A program made the translations under genes and the position numbers. 64,000 nt of DNA from assembly GCF_008016455.1 (NCBI RefSeq), contig NZ_SAXU01000001.1, forward strand, positions 1,054,001-1,118,000, written 5' to 3'. Below, one piece after another: positions 47,160 through 55,799 of this stretch (position 1 is its first letter; every line of letters begins with the position of its first letter). Below the pieces are notes generated by a model, which saw only the letters and a list, made by a program, of their open reading frames with translations, searched no databases and had not been told where the DNA came from. The DNA comes from Brachyspira aalborgi. GTDB taxonomy: Bacteria > Spirochaetota > Brachyspiria > Brachyspirales > Brachyspiraceae.

Positions 47160-48243
47160 TTATCCTTTCTTTGTTTTATTTATATTTTTCTTTATTTTAT
47201 TTTTGGCTTTTTCAATTTTATATTCTCTTCCAACCGATTTATAAATGAATCCCAATTTTTTTATTTCTATAAATTTAAGTTTTTCAAAATTAAGAATTTC
47301 GTTAGGCAATTCTTTTGCATATCCGTCCCAAATTATATCAATTCTTTCAAGATTAACCAAATTTTTAATTTCTTTTGGTAGTTCTTTTAAGTTTGCGCTT
47401 TTAATATGAAGGCTTTTAAGATTAATTAAATTTCCTATTTCTCTTGGAAGCTCTTTCATTTTATAACATTCTATTGTTAAATGTATTAATTTAGTAAAAT
47501 TTGCAAGCTCTTTTGGAAATTCCTTTAAGCTATAAGATGAATATATCTTAAAATATTCAAGGTTAATTAAATTCCCAAACTCTTTAGGAAATTTTTTTAA
47601 ATTACTTTCCCATAAAGTGAAATATTTTAGTTTTTTTAAATTTCCTATTTCATGAGGCAATTCTTTTAAATTTTCGCAAGCTATTTCTATATCTTCAAGT
47701 TTTGAAAAATTGCATATTTCTTTAGGCAGTTTTACTAATTTATCGCAACTTATTATAAGACTTTTAAGGTTAACAAAATTGGCAATTTCATTAGGAAGTT
47801 TTTCTAAATTTTCGCTTCTTAATTTCAAATTCTTTAAGATTAGTAAGATTAAATAATTCTTTCGGAAGTTCGTTTAATTTTTTACAACTTATTTCAAGTT
47901 TTTTAAGGTTAGTTAACTTCCCAATTTCTTTTGGCAATTTCTTTAATTTGCAACCGCGAAAACCTCCGATAGTAAGCTCTTCAAGATTAATTAAATTTCC
48001 AATATCTTTTGGCAACACTTTTAAGTTTATGGATTTTATATATAGTTCTTTAAGATTTACAAGTTTAAAAATTTCATTTGGAATATAAGAAAAATTTTTT
48101 TCCGCTCTAGATAATTCGCCAAGCGTAAGTTCTTTAATATCCAATAGCTTATTTTTATCTTTGGTTTTCAATTCTTTAATATCATATTTTTTAGCCCATT
48201 TGTTTAATTTTTCAATATCTTTTTTGGTTAAATTGTTTTGCAT
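47160..48243 (-). pseudogene. leucine-rich repeat protein split by a +1 frameshift
   Basis: Two overlapping frames, 48243-47791 (150 aa) and 47828-47160 (222 aa), make one LRR protein if one base is removed near 47825. The first frame runs NLTNLKEFEI and then leaves the repeat pattern (KKRKFRKTS, stop). The second continues it as SENLEKLPNEI. The restored protein would be 360 residues: a cap MQNNLTKKDIEKLNKWAKKY shared with its neighbours, then about 13 repeats of 23 residues. Without correction, the first product has only about four repeats, and the second would start at a TTG. It lies downstream of the nuclease gene. Confidence 0.75.
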
Positions 48244-48302
48244 TTTAATTTATCCTGTTTAATAAAATTATTTATATATTTTGAAAATTAAAGAATTATA
48301 AT

Positions 48303-49640
48303 TTATGCATTATCTAATTTTATATTATCTCTTAAAAATTCATATAATTCAATTATCTTATCGGCTATATCTTCAGCTTCATCTTTTTTAGTAGTATCAA
48401 TAAATTTGAGATAAACCCAACTACTTCCATATTCTGAACTTTCACCTTCTATACAATTATTAAGGATTTTAGTAATTTTATTTTTAATTTTATCAATATA
48501 TTTTAATTGATTAATAATATCAGGTTTTTCAGAAAAAACGCTTATGCATAAATGATAATCGAGACGCTGGTCTAATATTATATGAATATCATTATTTTTT
48601 CCTATTGGAATATCTATATTTAAAGAATATGAATCTCCAGAAGAAAACCTATAACTAACAAGTTCTTTAGATATAATATTAGCATAAATGCCTTTATTTG
48701 TTTTATATTCTTCCACAATTTTTCTTATATATGAATAATATTCTATATCTCTCGATACAAGATTAAGTCTTTTATTTGAAATTACTTTTTGGGCATTTTC
48801 CAATAACTCGTAAAATTTATTTAATTTATCAAAACTATCTTTTATTGGTTCGCCCTCGTTTATTAATGATTTAAGATTTAAAAAATCTTCAGTTATTTTT
48901 TGTTCCACTTTATTTTCCTCCGTTTCTTTACTTATAAATTTTTCGTTATCTCTTATTTGAATTAAAGCCGAATAAATCGACTGATATTTTTGTTCTTTTA
49001 AGAATTCGTATTCTTTATTATTTAAAATTTTATCTTCAATCCAATTTGACATATCGTCATGCGATAAATAATATATTTTATTTTCTTTTTCTAAATCTGA
49101 AATTAATTTTTTATCAATACTAAATTCTGACGGTTTATAACCGTATCGGGTTAAATAAACTACAAATATATTATCTTTAATAATTTTATTTTCATTAATT
49201 CTATTACTATAATAATCTTGCAATTGGTTTGGTTGGTCGCCAGCTCCAATTTTATTTTCAATTATTATTTCAAAATTATCGGACTGTATAAATAAATCCA
49301 TTCTACGCTTACTTTCGATTGAAGGATGCTCTTCGCTATAAACACTTATATTGGAAGAATTAATATTTACGCTATCGTTTCCTAATTTTTCTTTAATAAT
49401 ATATTCCGAAAAATCTTTTGCAAAATTTATTTCTTTATTATCATATTTAAATTTTATTTTAAGAATATTATATAATAGCGAACTATTTGAAACTTCATAA
49501 TATGTATTGCCCAAAATATTTATTATATTAACTATAGGAATTAATTTTTCTTTTGCCTCGTTTATACTTTCAAATATTTTGTCTCTATTTTCAATAATAT
49601 TTTTTAATAAATTAAGAGTTTGATTTTCTACTTCTGTCAT
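48303..49640 (-). CDS. PD-(D/E)XK nuclease-family protein A (PDDEXK_4 type)
   Basis: 445 residues. The nuclease core is visible: Asp115 in RRMDLFIQ, then Glu128-x-Lys130 in FEIIIENKIGAGDQ, with QLQDYY, which is the D...ExK plus Q-L-x-x-Y pattern of this superfamily. An N-terminal SSLLYNILKIKFKYDNKE and long helical parts surround it. Paralogue of the protein at 54413. Such proteins are common in defence and mobile islands, but their substrate is unknown. GGAGG precedes the ATG, and a candidate promoter lies at 49662-49687. Confidence 0.8.
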   Translation of the reverse strand: MTEVENQTLNLLKNIIENRDKIFESINEAKEKLIPIVNIINILGNTYYEVSNSSLLYNILKIKFKYDNKEINFAKDFSEYIIKEKLGNDSVNINSSNISVYSEEHPSIESKRRMDLFIQSDNFEIIIENKIGAGDQPNQLQDYYSNRINENKIIKDNIFVVYLTRYGYKPSEFSIDKKLISDLEKENKIYYLSHDDMSNWIEDKILNNKEYEFLKEQKYQSIYSALIQIRDNEKFISKETEENKVEQKITEDFLNLKSLINEGEPIKDSFDKLNKFYELLENAQKVISNKRLNLVSRDIEYYSYIRKIVEEYKTNKGIYANIISKELVSYRFSSGDSYSLNIDIPIGKNNDIHIILDQRLDYHLCISVFSEKPDIINQLKYIDKIKNKITKILNNCIEGESSEYGSSWVYLKFIDTTKKDEAEDIADKIIELYEFLRDNIKLDNA

Positions 49641-49661
49641 AAAAATTCCTCCTATTTTTAT

Positions 49662-49687
49662 ATTATACTTATATTTTAAATTGTCAA
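49662..49687 (-). promoter_or_regulatory. candidate promoter of nuclease gene A
   Basis: On the minus strand TTGACA (49687-49682) and TATAAT (49667-49662). The 14-bp spacer is shorter than normal, so the call is tentative; AATATA at spacer 17 is an alternative -10. Confidence 0.35.
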
Positions 49688-49715
49688 TTATTTATATTAA
49701 ATATTTAAATTTTAT

Positions 49716-50510
49716 TTATTTAAAAATTTTACTTAAACTTAACCTTTTAATTCTAAATCTTTTAAATTTAGTTAAATTTTCAATTTCTTTTGGTAGATTT
49801 TTTATTTTATTACAATGACTTATCTCTAAATCTTTTAATTTAACTAAATTTATAATCTCTTTTGGAAATTCTTTTAAGTTATCTCCACGATTTATTTCTA
49901 AACGCTCAAGCCTAACTAAATTTACAATTTCTTTAGGAAATTTTGTTAAATTATTTAGCCATAAAGTAAAATCTTTAAGTTTTTTTAAATTTCCTATCTC
50001 TTTAGGCAATACTTTTAAACTTTTAGAACCTATAAGAATATATTCAAGTTTGATAAAATTACCAATTTCTTTTGGCAGTCTATCTAATTTATCGCACCTT
50101 ATTGTAAGTCTTTTAAGTTTAGTCAAATTTCCAATGTCTTTAGGCAATTCTTCTAAATTATTGCAGTTTATTAATAATTCTTTAAGATTAGTGAGATTGC
50201 ATATTTCTTTAGGTAATTCTTTTAATTTGTGGCAACTTATTTCAAGCCTTTTAAGATTAGTCAAATTTCCAATTTCTTTTGGTAGTTTTTTAATTGTGCC
50301 TCCGACAATATAATCTCCAATAATAAGCTCTTCAAGATTAATCAAATTTTCTATCTCTTTAGGCAATACTTTTAAATTTCTCGAAAATATATAGAGTTTT
50401 TTAATATTTAATAATTTATTTCTATCTTTTGTTTGCAATTCTTTAATATCATATTTTTTAGCCCAATTATATAAATTATTAATTTCTTTTTTTGTTAAAT
50501 TATTTTGCAT
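49716..50510 (-). CDS. leucine-rich repeat protein
   Basis: 264 residues from the ATG at 50510, with AAGGAG 7 bases ahead; a longer frame to 50540 overlaps the previous gene. Cap MQNNLTKKEINNLYNWAKKY, then about nine LRRs of 23 residues with consensus LPKEIGNLxxLKxLxIxCxxL. No signal peptide or membrane segment, so cytoplasmic. The gene upstream (sigma-LRR fusion) ends 12 bp before it, so they are co-transcribed. Confidence 0.85.
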   Translation of the reverse strand: MQNNLTKKEINNLYNWAKKYDIKELQTKDRNKLLNIKKLYIFSRNLKVLPKEIENLINLEELIIGDYIVGGTIKKLPKEIGNLTNLKRLEISCHKLKELPKEICNLTNLKELLINCNNLEELPKDIGNLTKLKRLTIRCDKLDRLPKEIGNFIKLEYILIGSKSLKVLPKEIGNLKKLKDFTLWLNNLTKFPKEIVNLVRLERLEINRGDNLKEFPKEIINLVKLKDLEISHCNKIKNLPKEIENLTKFKRFRIKRLSLSKIFK

Positions 50511-50521
50511 TTTATTTCTCC

Positions 50522-53182
50522 TTAAAAATTCCACCAGCATTTAATTTTAGATTCTCTAATCAGATTGCCTATTTTTTTCGGAGTTTTCTTCAAGTTAGCG
50601 CAATATTGCATATCCAATTTTTCAAGTTTAGTCAAATTAATAATTTCTTTTGGTATCTCTTTTATTCCGTTTCCATGTAAATCAATCCGTTCAAGTTTAG
50701 GCATGCTTAATATTTCTTTAGGAAATTCTTTTAACTTATCGCTTCTTATATCGATTCCTTTAATTATTTTCAAATTTTCTATCTCTTTAGGAAGTCTTTC
50801 TAAATTAGAACAGTCTAATCCAAGACTGCGAAGTTTAGTAAAATTTCCTATACTTTTTGGCAATTCTTTTAAAACTTCAGAATCCATACTAAAATATTCC
50901 ATTTTTAATAAATTGCCTATTTCTTCTGGAAGTTCTTTTAATTTATCGCAATACATTCTAACGCTATTAAGATTAATCAAGTTTCCAATCTCATGCGGTA
51001 ATTCTTCTAAACTATCGCAATCTATTTCAAATCTTTTAAGATTAACCAAATCGCCAATTTCTTTGGGCAACTCTTTTAAGTTGGAAGAGAAAATATCAAA
51101 TTCTTTGAGACTAATTAATTTCCCAATCTCTTTTGGTATTATTTTTAAATTTGAATTTTCGTTGAACGAATACTTTCCTAAACTAAATATTTTAAGATTG
51201 GCTAAATTTCCAATCTCGTTTGGTAAGTCTTTTAAATTTTCGCAATGTATATCAAGTTCTTGAAGGTTAGTTAAATTTCCAATTTCTTCAGGAATTTTTT
51301 CTAATTTCTCACACCATTCTATATTAAGTTTTTCGAGATTAACTAAATCGCCGATTTCTTTGGGGATATATTTCAAGTTTTTACAATGGTATATATTAAG
51401 ATTTTTGAGTTTAGTTAAACCATTAATTTCTTTTGGAATATATTTTAAGTTTGCGCACCATATATTAAGAGTCTCGAGATTAATTAAACATTTAATTTCT
51501 TTTGGAATATTTTTTAATTTATTTAGAGCTATTTCTAATTCTTTAAGATTGATTAAATTTCCTATTTCTTTGGGAATATGTTTTAAGCTTTCGCACCAAC
51601 TTATCTGAAGTTTTTCAAGATTAATTAAATCGAATAACTCTTTTGGAAGTTTCTTTGATTTGCGACAACAAATTGATAAATTTTTAAGATTGATTAATTT
51701 ATATATATTTTTTGGCAAATATTTCATATTATCGCATGATATATGAAGTTCCTCAAGTTTTGTCAAATTAGATATTTCATTTGGCAATTCCGTTAAACTA
51801 GCTCGCCATATATTAAAATTTTTAAGATTAACTAAATTTTTTATATCTTTTGGAATTTCCGTTATTTCACAATTTATTTCAAGGTTTTCGAGATTTGGCA
51901 AATAAAATATTTCTTTAGGCAATTCTTTTAAACCTTTGCATCGCACTATTTTAAGAGTTTTAAGATTTTTTAAATTTCCAATTTCTTTAGGAATTCCGTT
52001 AAAATCTTCAAATTCGCTATCTATTTCTAAATATTCGAGATTAATTAAATTTCCGATTTCTTTAGGCAAACATTTTAAAATTTCAACGGCTATAGAAAGT
52101 TTTTTTAAGTTAATTAAGTTTTCTATTTCTGCTGGCAATTCTTTCATGTATCCGTTATCGCCATACATCTCTAGAGTCCTTAATTTAGATAGTTTTAATA
52201 TTTCTTTTTGGAATTCAAATCCATCAAAATCAAATATTTCTAATTCGATATTTTTTATATTGTCTAAATCGTTTATTTTTTTATAATAACCTTTAAACTT
52301 ATTAAAATAGATTAAACGAATATTTTCAAGATTTTTTAAGTTAAATATTTCTTTAGGAAATTCTATTAACTCCTCGCAATATATAAAATTAAGAGTTTTA
52401 AGTTTTGTTAAATTGCTTATTCCATCGGTAAATTCTGCCAAAGAATAGCAGTCTATATTAAGAGTTTCAAGATTAACCAAGTTGAAAATTTCTTTTGGCA
52501 GAGTTTTTATATCGGAAAATTCTATCGTAAGTTTTTTAAGATTAATTAATTTTTCAATATCTTTAGGAAATTCTTCCAAAGAATAGCAGTCTATATAAAA
52601 ACTCTCGAGATTTGTAAGTTTGAAAATTTCGTTTGGCAAATAATCTATTTCATCAGAAACTATTTTAAGTTCTTTAATATCCAATATAATACTCAATATT
52701 TTTTCTTCTGTATCCAAATCTTCAATATTATACTTTTTCGCCCATTTGCATAAATTGTCGATTTCTTTTTTGGTTAAATTATTTATCATTTTATTTTCTA
52801 CCATTTCTAATTTTTTTATCTCTCTACGAACTGACTTTGGCAACCCATCCATTGCTCTGAATTCCTCAAATATAGCGCCTTGTATGCTCATGCTGGCATA
52901 AATTTCAAATTTTATATCGCTTTCGTTGTTTGGGTTATATCTATCTATCGCTTCCAAAAGTCCGAAAGAACCTAAATATACTAAATCCTCATAATCCAAA
53001 TTCTTAAAGCGTCCTTTTCCAATATTTCCTTTAATCTTATTAGCCGTATCTTCCAACAAATATTTATATTTAGTAATCAATGCTTCTCTTATTTGCGGAG
53101 ATAAAGTTTTTTTATATTCTATCCAATATTCTTTTTCGTTTTCGTTAGTAATAATAATTTTATTTATATTATTGTTTTTCAC
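50522..53182 (-). CDS. sigma-70 region 2 (FliA/WhiG-like) fused to a large LRR domain
   Basis: 886 residues. Residues about 18-128 match flagellar/WhiG sigma factors: EYWIEYKKTLSPQIREALI, LDYEDLVYLGSFGLLEAIDR, KFEIYASMSIQGAIFEEFRA and MDGLPKSVRREIKKLE, that is regions 1.2 to 2.4 and the start of 3. Regions 3 and 4 are absent. From Met132 (INNLTKKEIDNLCKWAKKY) it turns into the cap of the neighbouring LRR proteins and about 28 LRRs of 23-25 residues. The start is GTG at 53182 with AAGGA upstream. An internal ATG at 52789 lacks a ribosome site. Confidence 0.8.
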   Translation of the reverse strand: MKNNNINKIIITNENEKEYWIEYKKTLSPQIREALITKYKYLLEDTANKIKGNIGKGRFKNLDYEDLVYLGSFGLLEAIDRYNPNNESDIKFEIYASMSIQGAIFEEFRAMDGLPKSVRREIKKLEMVENKMINNLTKKEIDNLCKWAKKYNIEDLDTEEKILSIILDIKELKIVSDEIDYLPNEIFKLTNLESFYIDCYSLEEFPKDIEKLINLKKLTIEFSDIKTLPKEIFNLVNLETLNIDCYSLAEFTDGISNLTKLKTLNFIYCEELIEFPKEIFNLKNLENIRLIYFNKFKGYYKKINDLDNIKNIELEIFDFDGFEFQKEILKLSKLRTLEMYGDNGYMKELPAEIENLINLKKLSIAVEILKCLPKEIGNLINLEYLEIDSEFEDFNGIPKEIGNLKNLKTLKIVRCKGLKELPKEIFYLPNLENLEINCEITEIPKDIKNLVNLKNFNIWRASLTELPNEISNLTKLEELHISCDNMKYLPKNIYKLINLKNLSICCRKSKKLPKELFDLINLEKLQISWCESLKHIPKEIGNLINLKELEIALNKLKNIPKEIKCLINLETLNIWCANLKYIPKEINGLTKLKNLNIYHCKNLKYIPKEIGDLVNLEKLNIEWCEKLEKIPEEIGNLTNLQELDIHCENLKDLPNEIGNLANLKIFSLGKYSFNENSNLKIIPKEIGKLISLKEFDIFSSNLKELPKEIGDLVNLKRFEIDCDSLEELPHEIGNLINLNSVRMYCDKLKELPEEIGNLLKMEYFSMDSEVLKELPKSIGNFTKLRSLGLDCSNLERLPKEIENLKIIKGIDIRSDKLKEFPKEILSMPKLERIDLHGNGIKEIPKEIINLTKLEKLDMQYCANLKKTPKKIGNLIRESKIKCWWNF

Positions 53183-53221
53183 TTTACTTTTCCTTTTATT
53201 TAATAAAAATTGTTTATATTA

Positions 53222-53260
53222 ATTATAACATATAACTAGTATTATATAATGATACTAGTT
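53222..53260 (-). promoter_or_regulatory. extended -10 promoter with 27-bp palindromic operator, copy 1
   Basis: On the minus strand TGT-TATAAT (53230-53222) lies just after a palindrome at 53260-53234: AACTAGTATCA, five bases, TAATACTAGTT (one arm mismatch). The palindrome covers the -35 region. It drives the sigma-LRR gene and those behind it. Confidence 0.75.
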
Positions 53261-53286
53261 ATTTATATATTTTAAAAATTATAAAA

Positions 53287-53559
53287 TTATTTTCTCATAA
53301 ATTTTTTATACCATAAAGCTAATTCTTCATTGTTTAATAATTCTTTTTTAGTATAAAAGAAATGAATTTTGCCATCGCATTGCCAAGTCCACCAACCTTC
53401 TCCGTCTCTTTTATGCATTTGCAAAACGGTATTGTCGTCATAGTATTTCAAAATTAATCTATCTTTACGGCGAAAACATCTATTATAAGCTATTTTATCT
53501 TTTTTAGATGTATTGCCGCATACCCAATGAATAGGATTTTTTCTATAACTTTTTGACAT
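53287..53559 (-). CDS. small basic protein of unknown function, 90 aa
   Basis: I do not recognise it. It is rich in Lys, Arg, Trp and Tyr (KNPIHWVCGN, GEGWWTWQCDGKIHFFY) with three Cys (positions 14, 28 and 61, approximate), and could bind nucleic acid or metal. It is the last gene of the 57338-to-53287 unit and lies just behind the operator of the sigma-LRR gene. Weak ribosome site (AAGGG). Confidence 0.55.
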   Translation of the reverse strand: MSKSYRKNPIHWVCGNTSKKDKIAYNRCFRRKDRLILKYYDDNTVLQMHKRDGEGWWTWQCDGKIHFFYTKKELLNNEELALWYKKFMRK

Positions 53560-53660
53560 AATAAACCCTTTATAATTTTAAACCCGCTTAATATTAATTA
53601 AACGAAGGGTATTATAAAAACTAAAATTAAATAGCCTATATTTATAATATATGCCATTTT

Positions 53661-54383
53661 TTAATCTTTTTTTTCTTTTATCACAATTTTTAATTCTACA
53701 TCCTTATTTTCATTATTAGGACTATCGACAATATACTTTAATAGTTCCTTATTATTATTATTTTTAATATCAAATTCAACTTTAAATTCTGATAAATTCC
53801 ATATCTCTTTAGGAAGCTCTTTTAAGTTAGAACATTTTATTTCTAACTTTTCAAGATTATTTAAATTCCCAATTTCTTTTGGAAGTTCATTTAAGTTGGG
53901 GCATGTTATATATAAATTTGTAAGATTATTTAAATTCCCAATCTCTTTAGGAAGTTCATTTAAGTTAGGGCATTCTATTTCTAACCTTCCAAGATTATTT
54001 AAATTCCCTATTTCTTTAGGAAGCTCTTTTAAGTTAGGACGTGTTATATGTAAATATTCAAGATTATTTAAATTCCCTATTTCTTTTGGAAGCTCTTTTA
54101 AGTTAGGACATCTTATTGTCAAACCTTCAAGATTATTTAAATTCCCTATTTCTTTAGGCAATTCAGTCAAGTCTTCTACCTCTATTCCGAGAAATTTAAG
54201 CCGATTAAGTTTAAAAACTTCCTTCGGAAGAGAATTTCTAGCAGCAATACCAGTAAGGTTTAAAATATCCTCTTTACTTTCTATATTTTCTTCATACACA
54301 TAACGAGAATTTTGCTTTTCTTCAAGTTTTGTAGCCCAAAAATATAAATTATTAACATCTTCAAGCGTTAAATTATTTGCCAT
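53661..54383 (-). CDS. leucine-rich repeat protein with near-identical repeats
   Basis: 240 residues: an N-terminal cap (MANNLTLEDVNNLYFWATKL) and about seven LRRs, five of which read ELPKEIGNLNNLExLxIxCPNLK with very little change, followed by an acidic/basic tail (VIKEKKD). The DNA units are 69 bp and almost the same, showing recent expansion. AGGAGAAATAAA precedes the ATG, the same leader as the other LRR genes. It follows nuclease gene B by 29 bp. Confidence 0.87.
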   Translation of the reverse strand: MANNLTLEDVNNLYFWATKLEEKQNSRYVYEENIESKEDILNLTGIAARNSLPKEVFKLNRLKFLGIEVEDLTELPKEIGNLNNLEGLTIRCPNLKELPKEIGNLNNLEYLHITRPNLKELPKEIGNLNNLGRLEIECPNLNELPKEIGNLNNLTNLYITCPNLNELPKEIGNLNNLEKLEIKCSNLKELPKEIWNLSEFKVEFDIKNNNNKELLKYIVDSPNNENKDVELKIVIKEKKD

Positions 54384-54412
54384 TTTATTTCTCCTGTTTT
54401 TAAGTTTAAATT

Positions 54413-55720
54413 TTATTGAGTTATTTTTTCTTTTAATAAATTATATAAATCAATTATTTTCTGTCCTATTTCTTCGGGTTTGTCTTTTTCAATATCTATA
54501 TATAAAGTATAAATATATCCTCTATCTTCGTCTTCTTTATATTTATTGCTATCTTTACCAAGTATTTTTCCTATTTCGGTTTTAATCGGCTCTTCTCTTA
54601 ACTTATTTGCAATGTTATTATTCGCAATTATATTTATAAATAAATGATAATCAACGATATAAATATTCTGTTCTAAAGTTATGCATAAATCCAAGTAGCC
54701 TATTATTGAAATAAGTATATTCCTTGACCATATACCGTTAAATTGTCCTTTAATACCTTCTTCATTATATAAGAGAGCGCCTTTCATATAATCTTCGCCT
54801 TTATCAGATTGAACTTTTTTAATAAATTCGCTTACCTTCGATGAATATTTTATATTGCCAGATATAAGCTCGAATTTTTTATCTATAATTACTCTTTGAG
54901 CATTTTCTAACAATTCATAAAATTTGTTTAATTTATCAAAGCTATCCTTTATCGTTTCTTCCTTATTTAATAAATTTTCAAAATATTTATTCTCTTCAAA
55001 AAAATTTTTAATTTTTTCTTTTTTCATGTTGTTCTCCTCGTTTGGATTAGTTATAATTTTTTCGTTATCTCTTATTTGAATTAATGCGGAATAAATCGAT
55101 TGATATTTTTTATCGAATTTCAAAAACTCGTATTTATTTAAAATATCGTTTTCAATCCATTCGGCTATATCGCCGTGTGATAAATAATATATTTTATCTT
55201 TTAACTCTTCTTTTGTTTCTTTTGATATGCTATATTCTGACGCTTCATATTTCCATCTGGTTAAGTAAACTAAAAATATTTCTTTTTCTCCGTTATATCT
55301 ATCGTTATAATAATCTAATAATTGATTTTCTTGGTCGCCCGCATTTATTTTGTTTTCAATTATTATTTCAAATTTATCGAATACGATTAATATGTCAATT
55401 CTTCTGCCGTCTTTAGTTTGAAATTCTCTATATACATTTTTAAATTTAGCGTTTTTAATTTTATCTTTATATTCATCGCCAACAATATATAAAGAAAAAT
55501 CTTTTGCAAAATTTATTTCTTTATTATCATATTTAAATTTTATTTTAAGAATATTATGAAGTAAAGAACTATTTTTTACTTCGTCATAGGCGCAACCTAA
55601 AATATTTATTATATTAACCGTTGGAATAATTCTTTTCTTTGCCTCTTCAATATCTTTTTCAATTTTTTCTTTGTTTTCAATTAAACTTTTTAGCAAATCG
55701 ATTTGTTTATCTTCTGCCAT
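54413..55720 (-). CDS. PD-(D/E)XK nuclease-family protein B (PDDEXK_4 type)
   Basis: 435 residues, paralogue of the gene at 48303 over its length: SSLLHNILKIKFKYDNKE, Asp109 in GRRIDILI, Glu122-x-Lys124 in FEIIIENKINAGDQ, QLLDYY, then EFLKFDKKYQSIYSALIQIRDNEK. The C-terminal half (IGQKIIDLYNLLKEKI) is also shared. GGAGG precedes the ATG. It is paired with the LRR gene directly downstream, as nuclease A is with the split LRR gene. Confidence 0.8.
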   Translation of the reverse strand: MAEDKQIDLLKSLIENKEKIEKDIEEAKKRIIPTVNIINILGCAYDEVKNSSLLHNILKIKFKYDNKEINFAKDFSLYIVGDEYKDKIKNAKFKNVYREFQTKDGRRIDILIVFDKFEIIIENKINAGDQENQLLDYYNDRYNGEKEIFLVYLTRWKYEASEYSISKETKEELKDKIYYLSHGDIAEWIENDILNKYEFLKFDKKYQSIYSALIQIRDNEKIITNPNEENNMKKEKIKNFFEENKYFENLLNKEETIKDSFDKLNKFYELLENAQRVIIDKKFELISGNIKYSSKVSEFIKKVQSDKGEDYMKGALLYNEEGIKGQFNGIWSRNILISIIGYLDLCITLEQNIYIVDYHLFINIIANNNIANKLREEPIKTEIGKILGKDSNKYKEDEDRGYIYTLYIDIEKDKPEEIGQKIIDLYNLLKEKITQ

Positions 55721-55799
55721 ATAGCATACCTCCTTTATTAGATTTTAAACATTTGTAAAATTTTTTATGCATTTTTTACTCCTTAATAAAAATTTAAAT

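Noticed and set aside
50050-52286. Long plus-strand frames opposite the LRR genes (for example 50565-51263 and 51936-52286)
   Set aside because: They are antisense shadows. The LRR codon pattern leaves long open frames on the other strand with repeating Phe-Pro-Ile-Ser runs, and none has a ribosome site.
53234-53260. LexA or Fur box
   Set aside because: The palindrome does not match the LexA or Fur boxes I know (GAAC-N4-GTTC, CTGT-N8-ACAG, or GATAATGAT-type). I leave the binder unnamed.
53810-54170. Regularly spaced repeats resembling a CRISPR array
   Set aside because: The 69-bp units have no unique spacers and keep one reading frame as LRRs. No cas genes are near.
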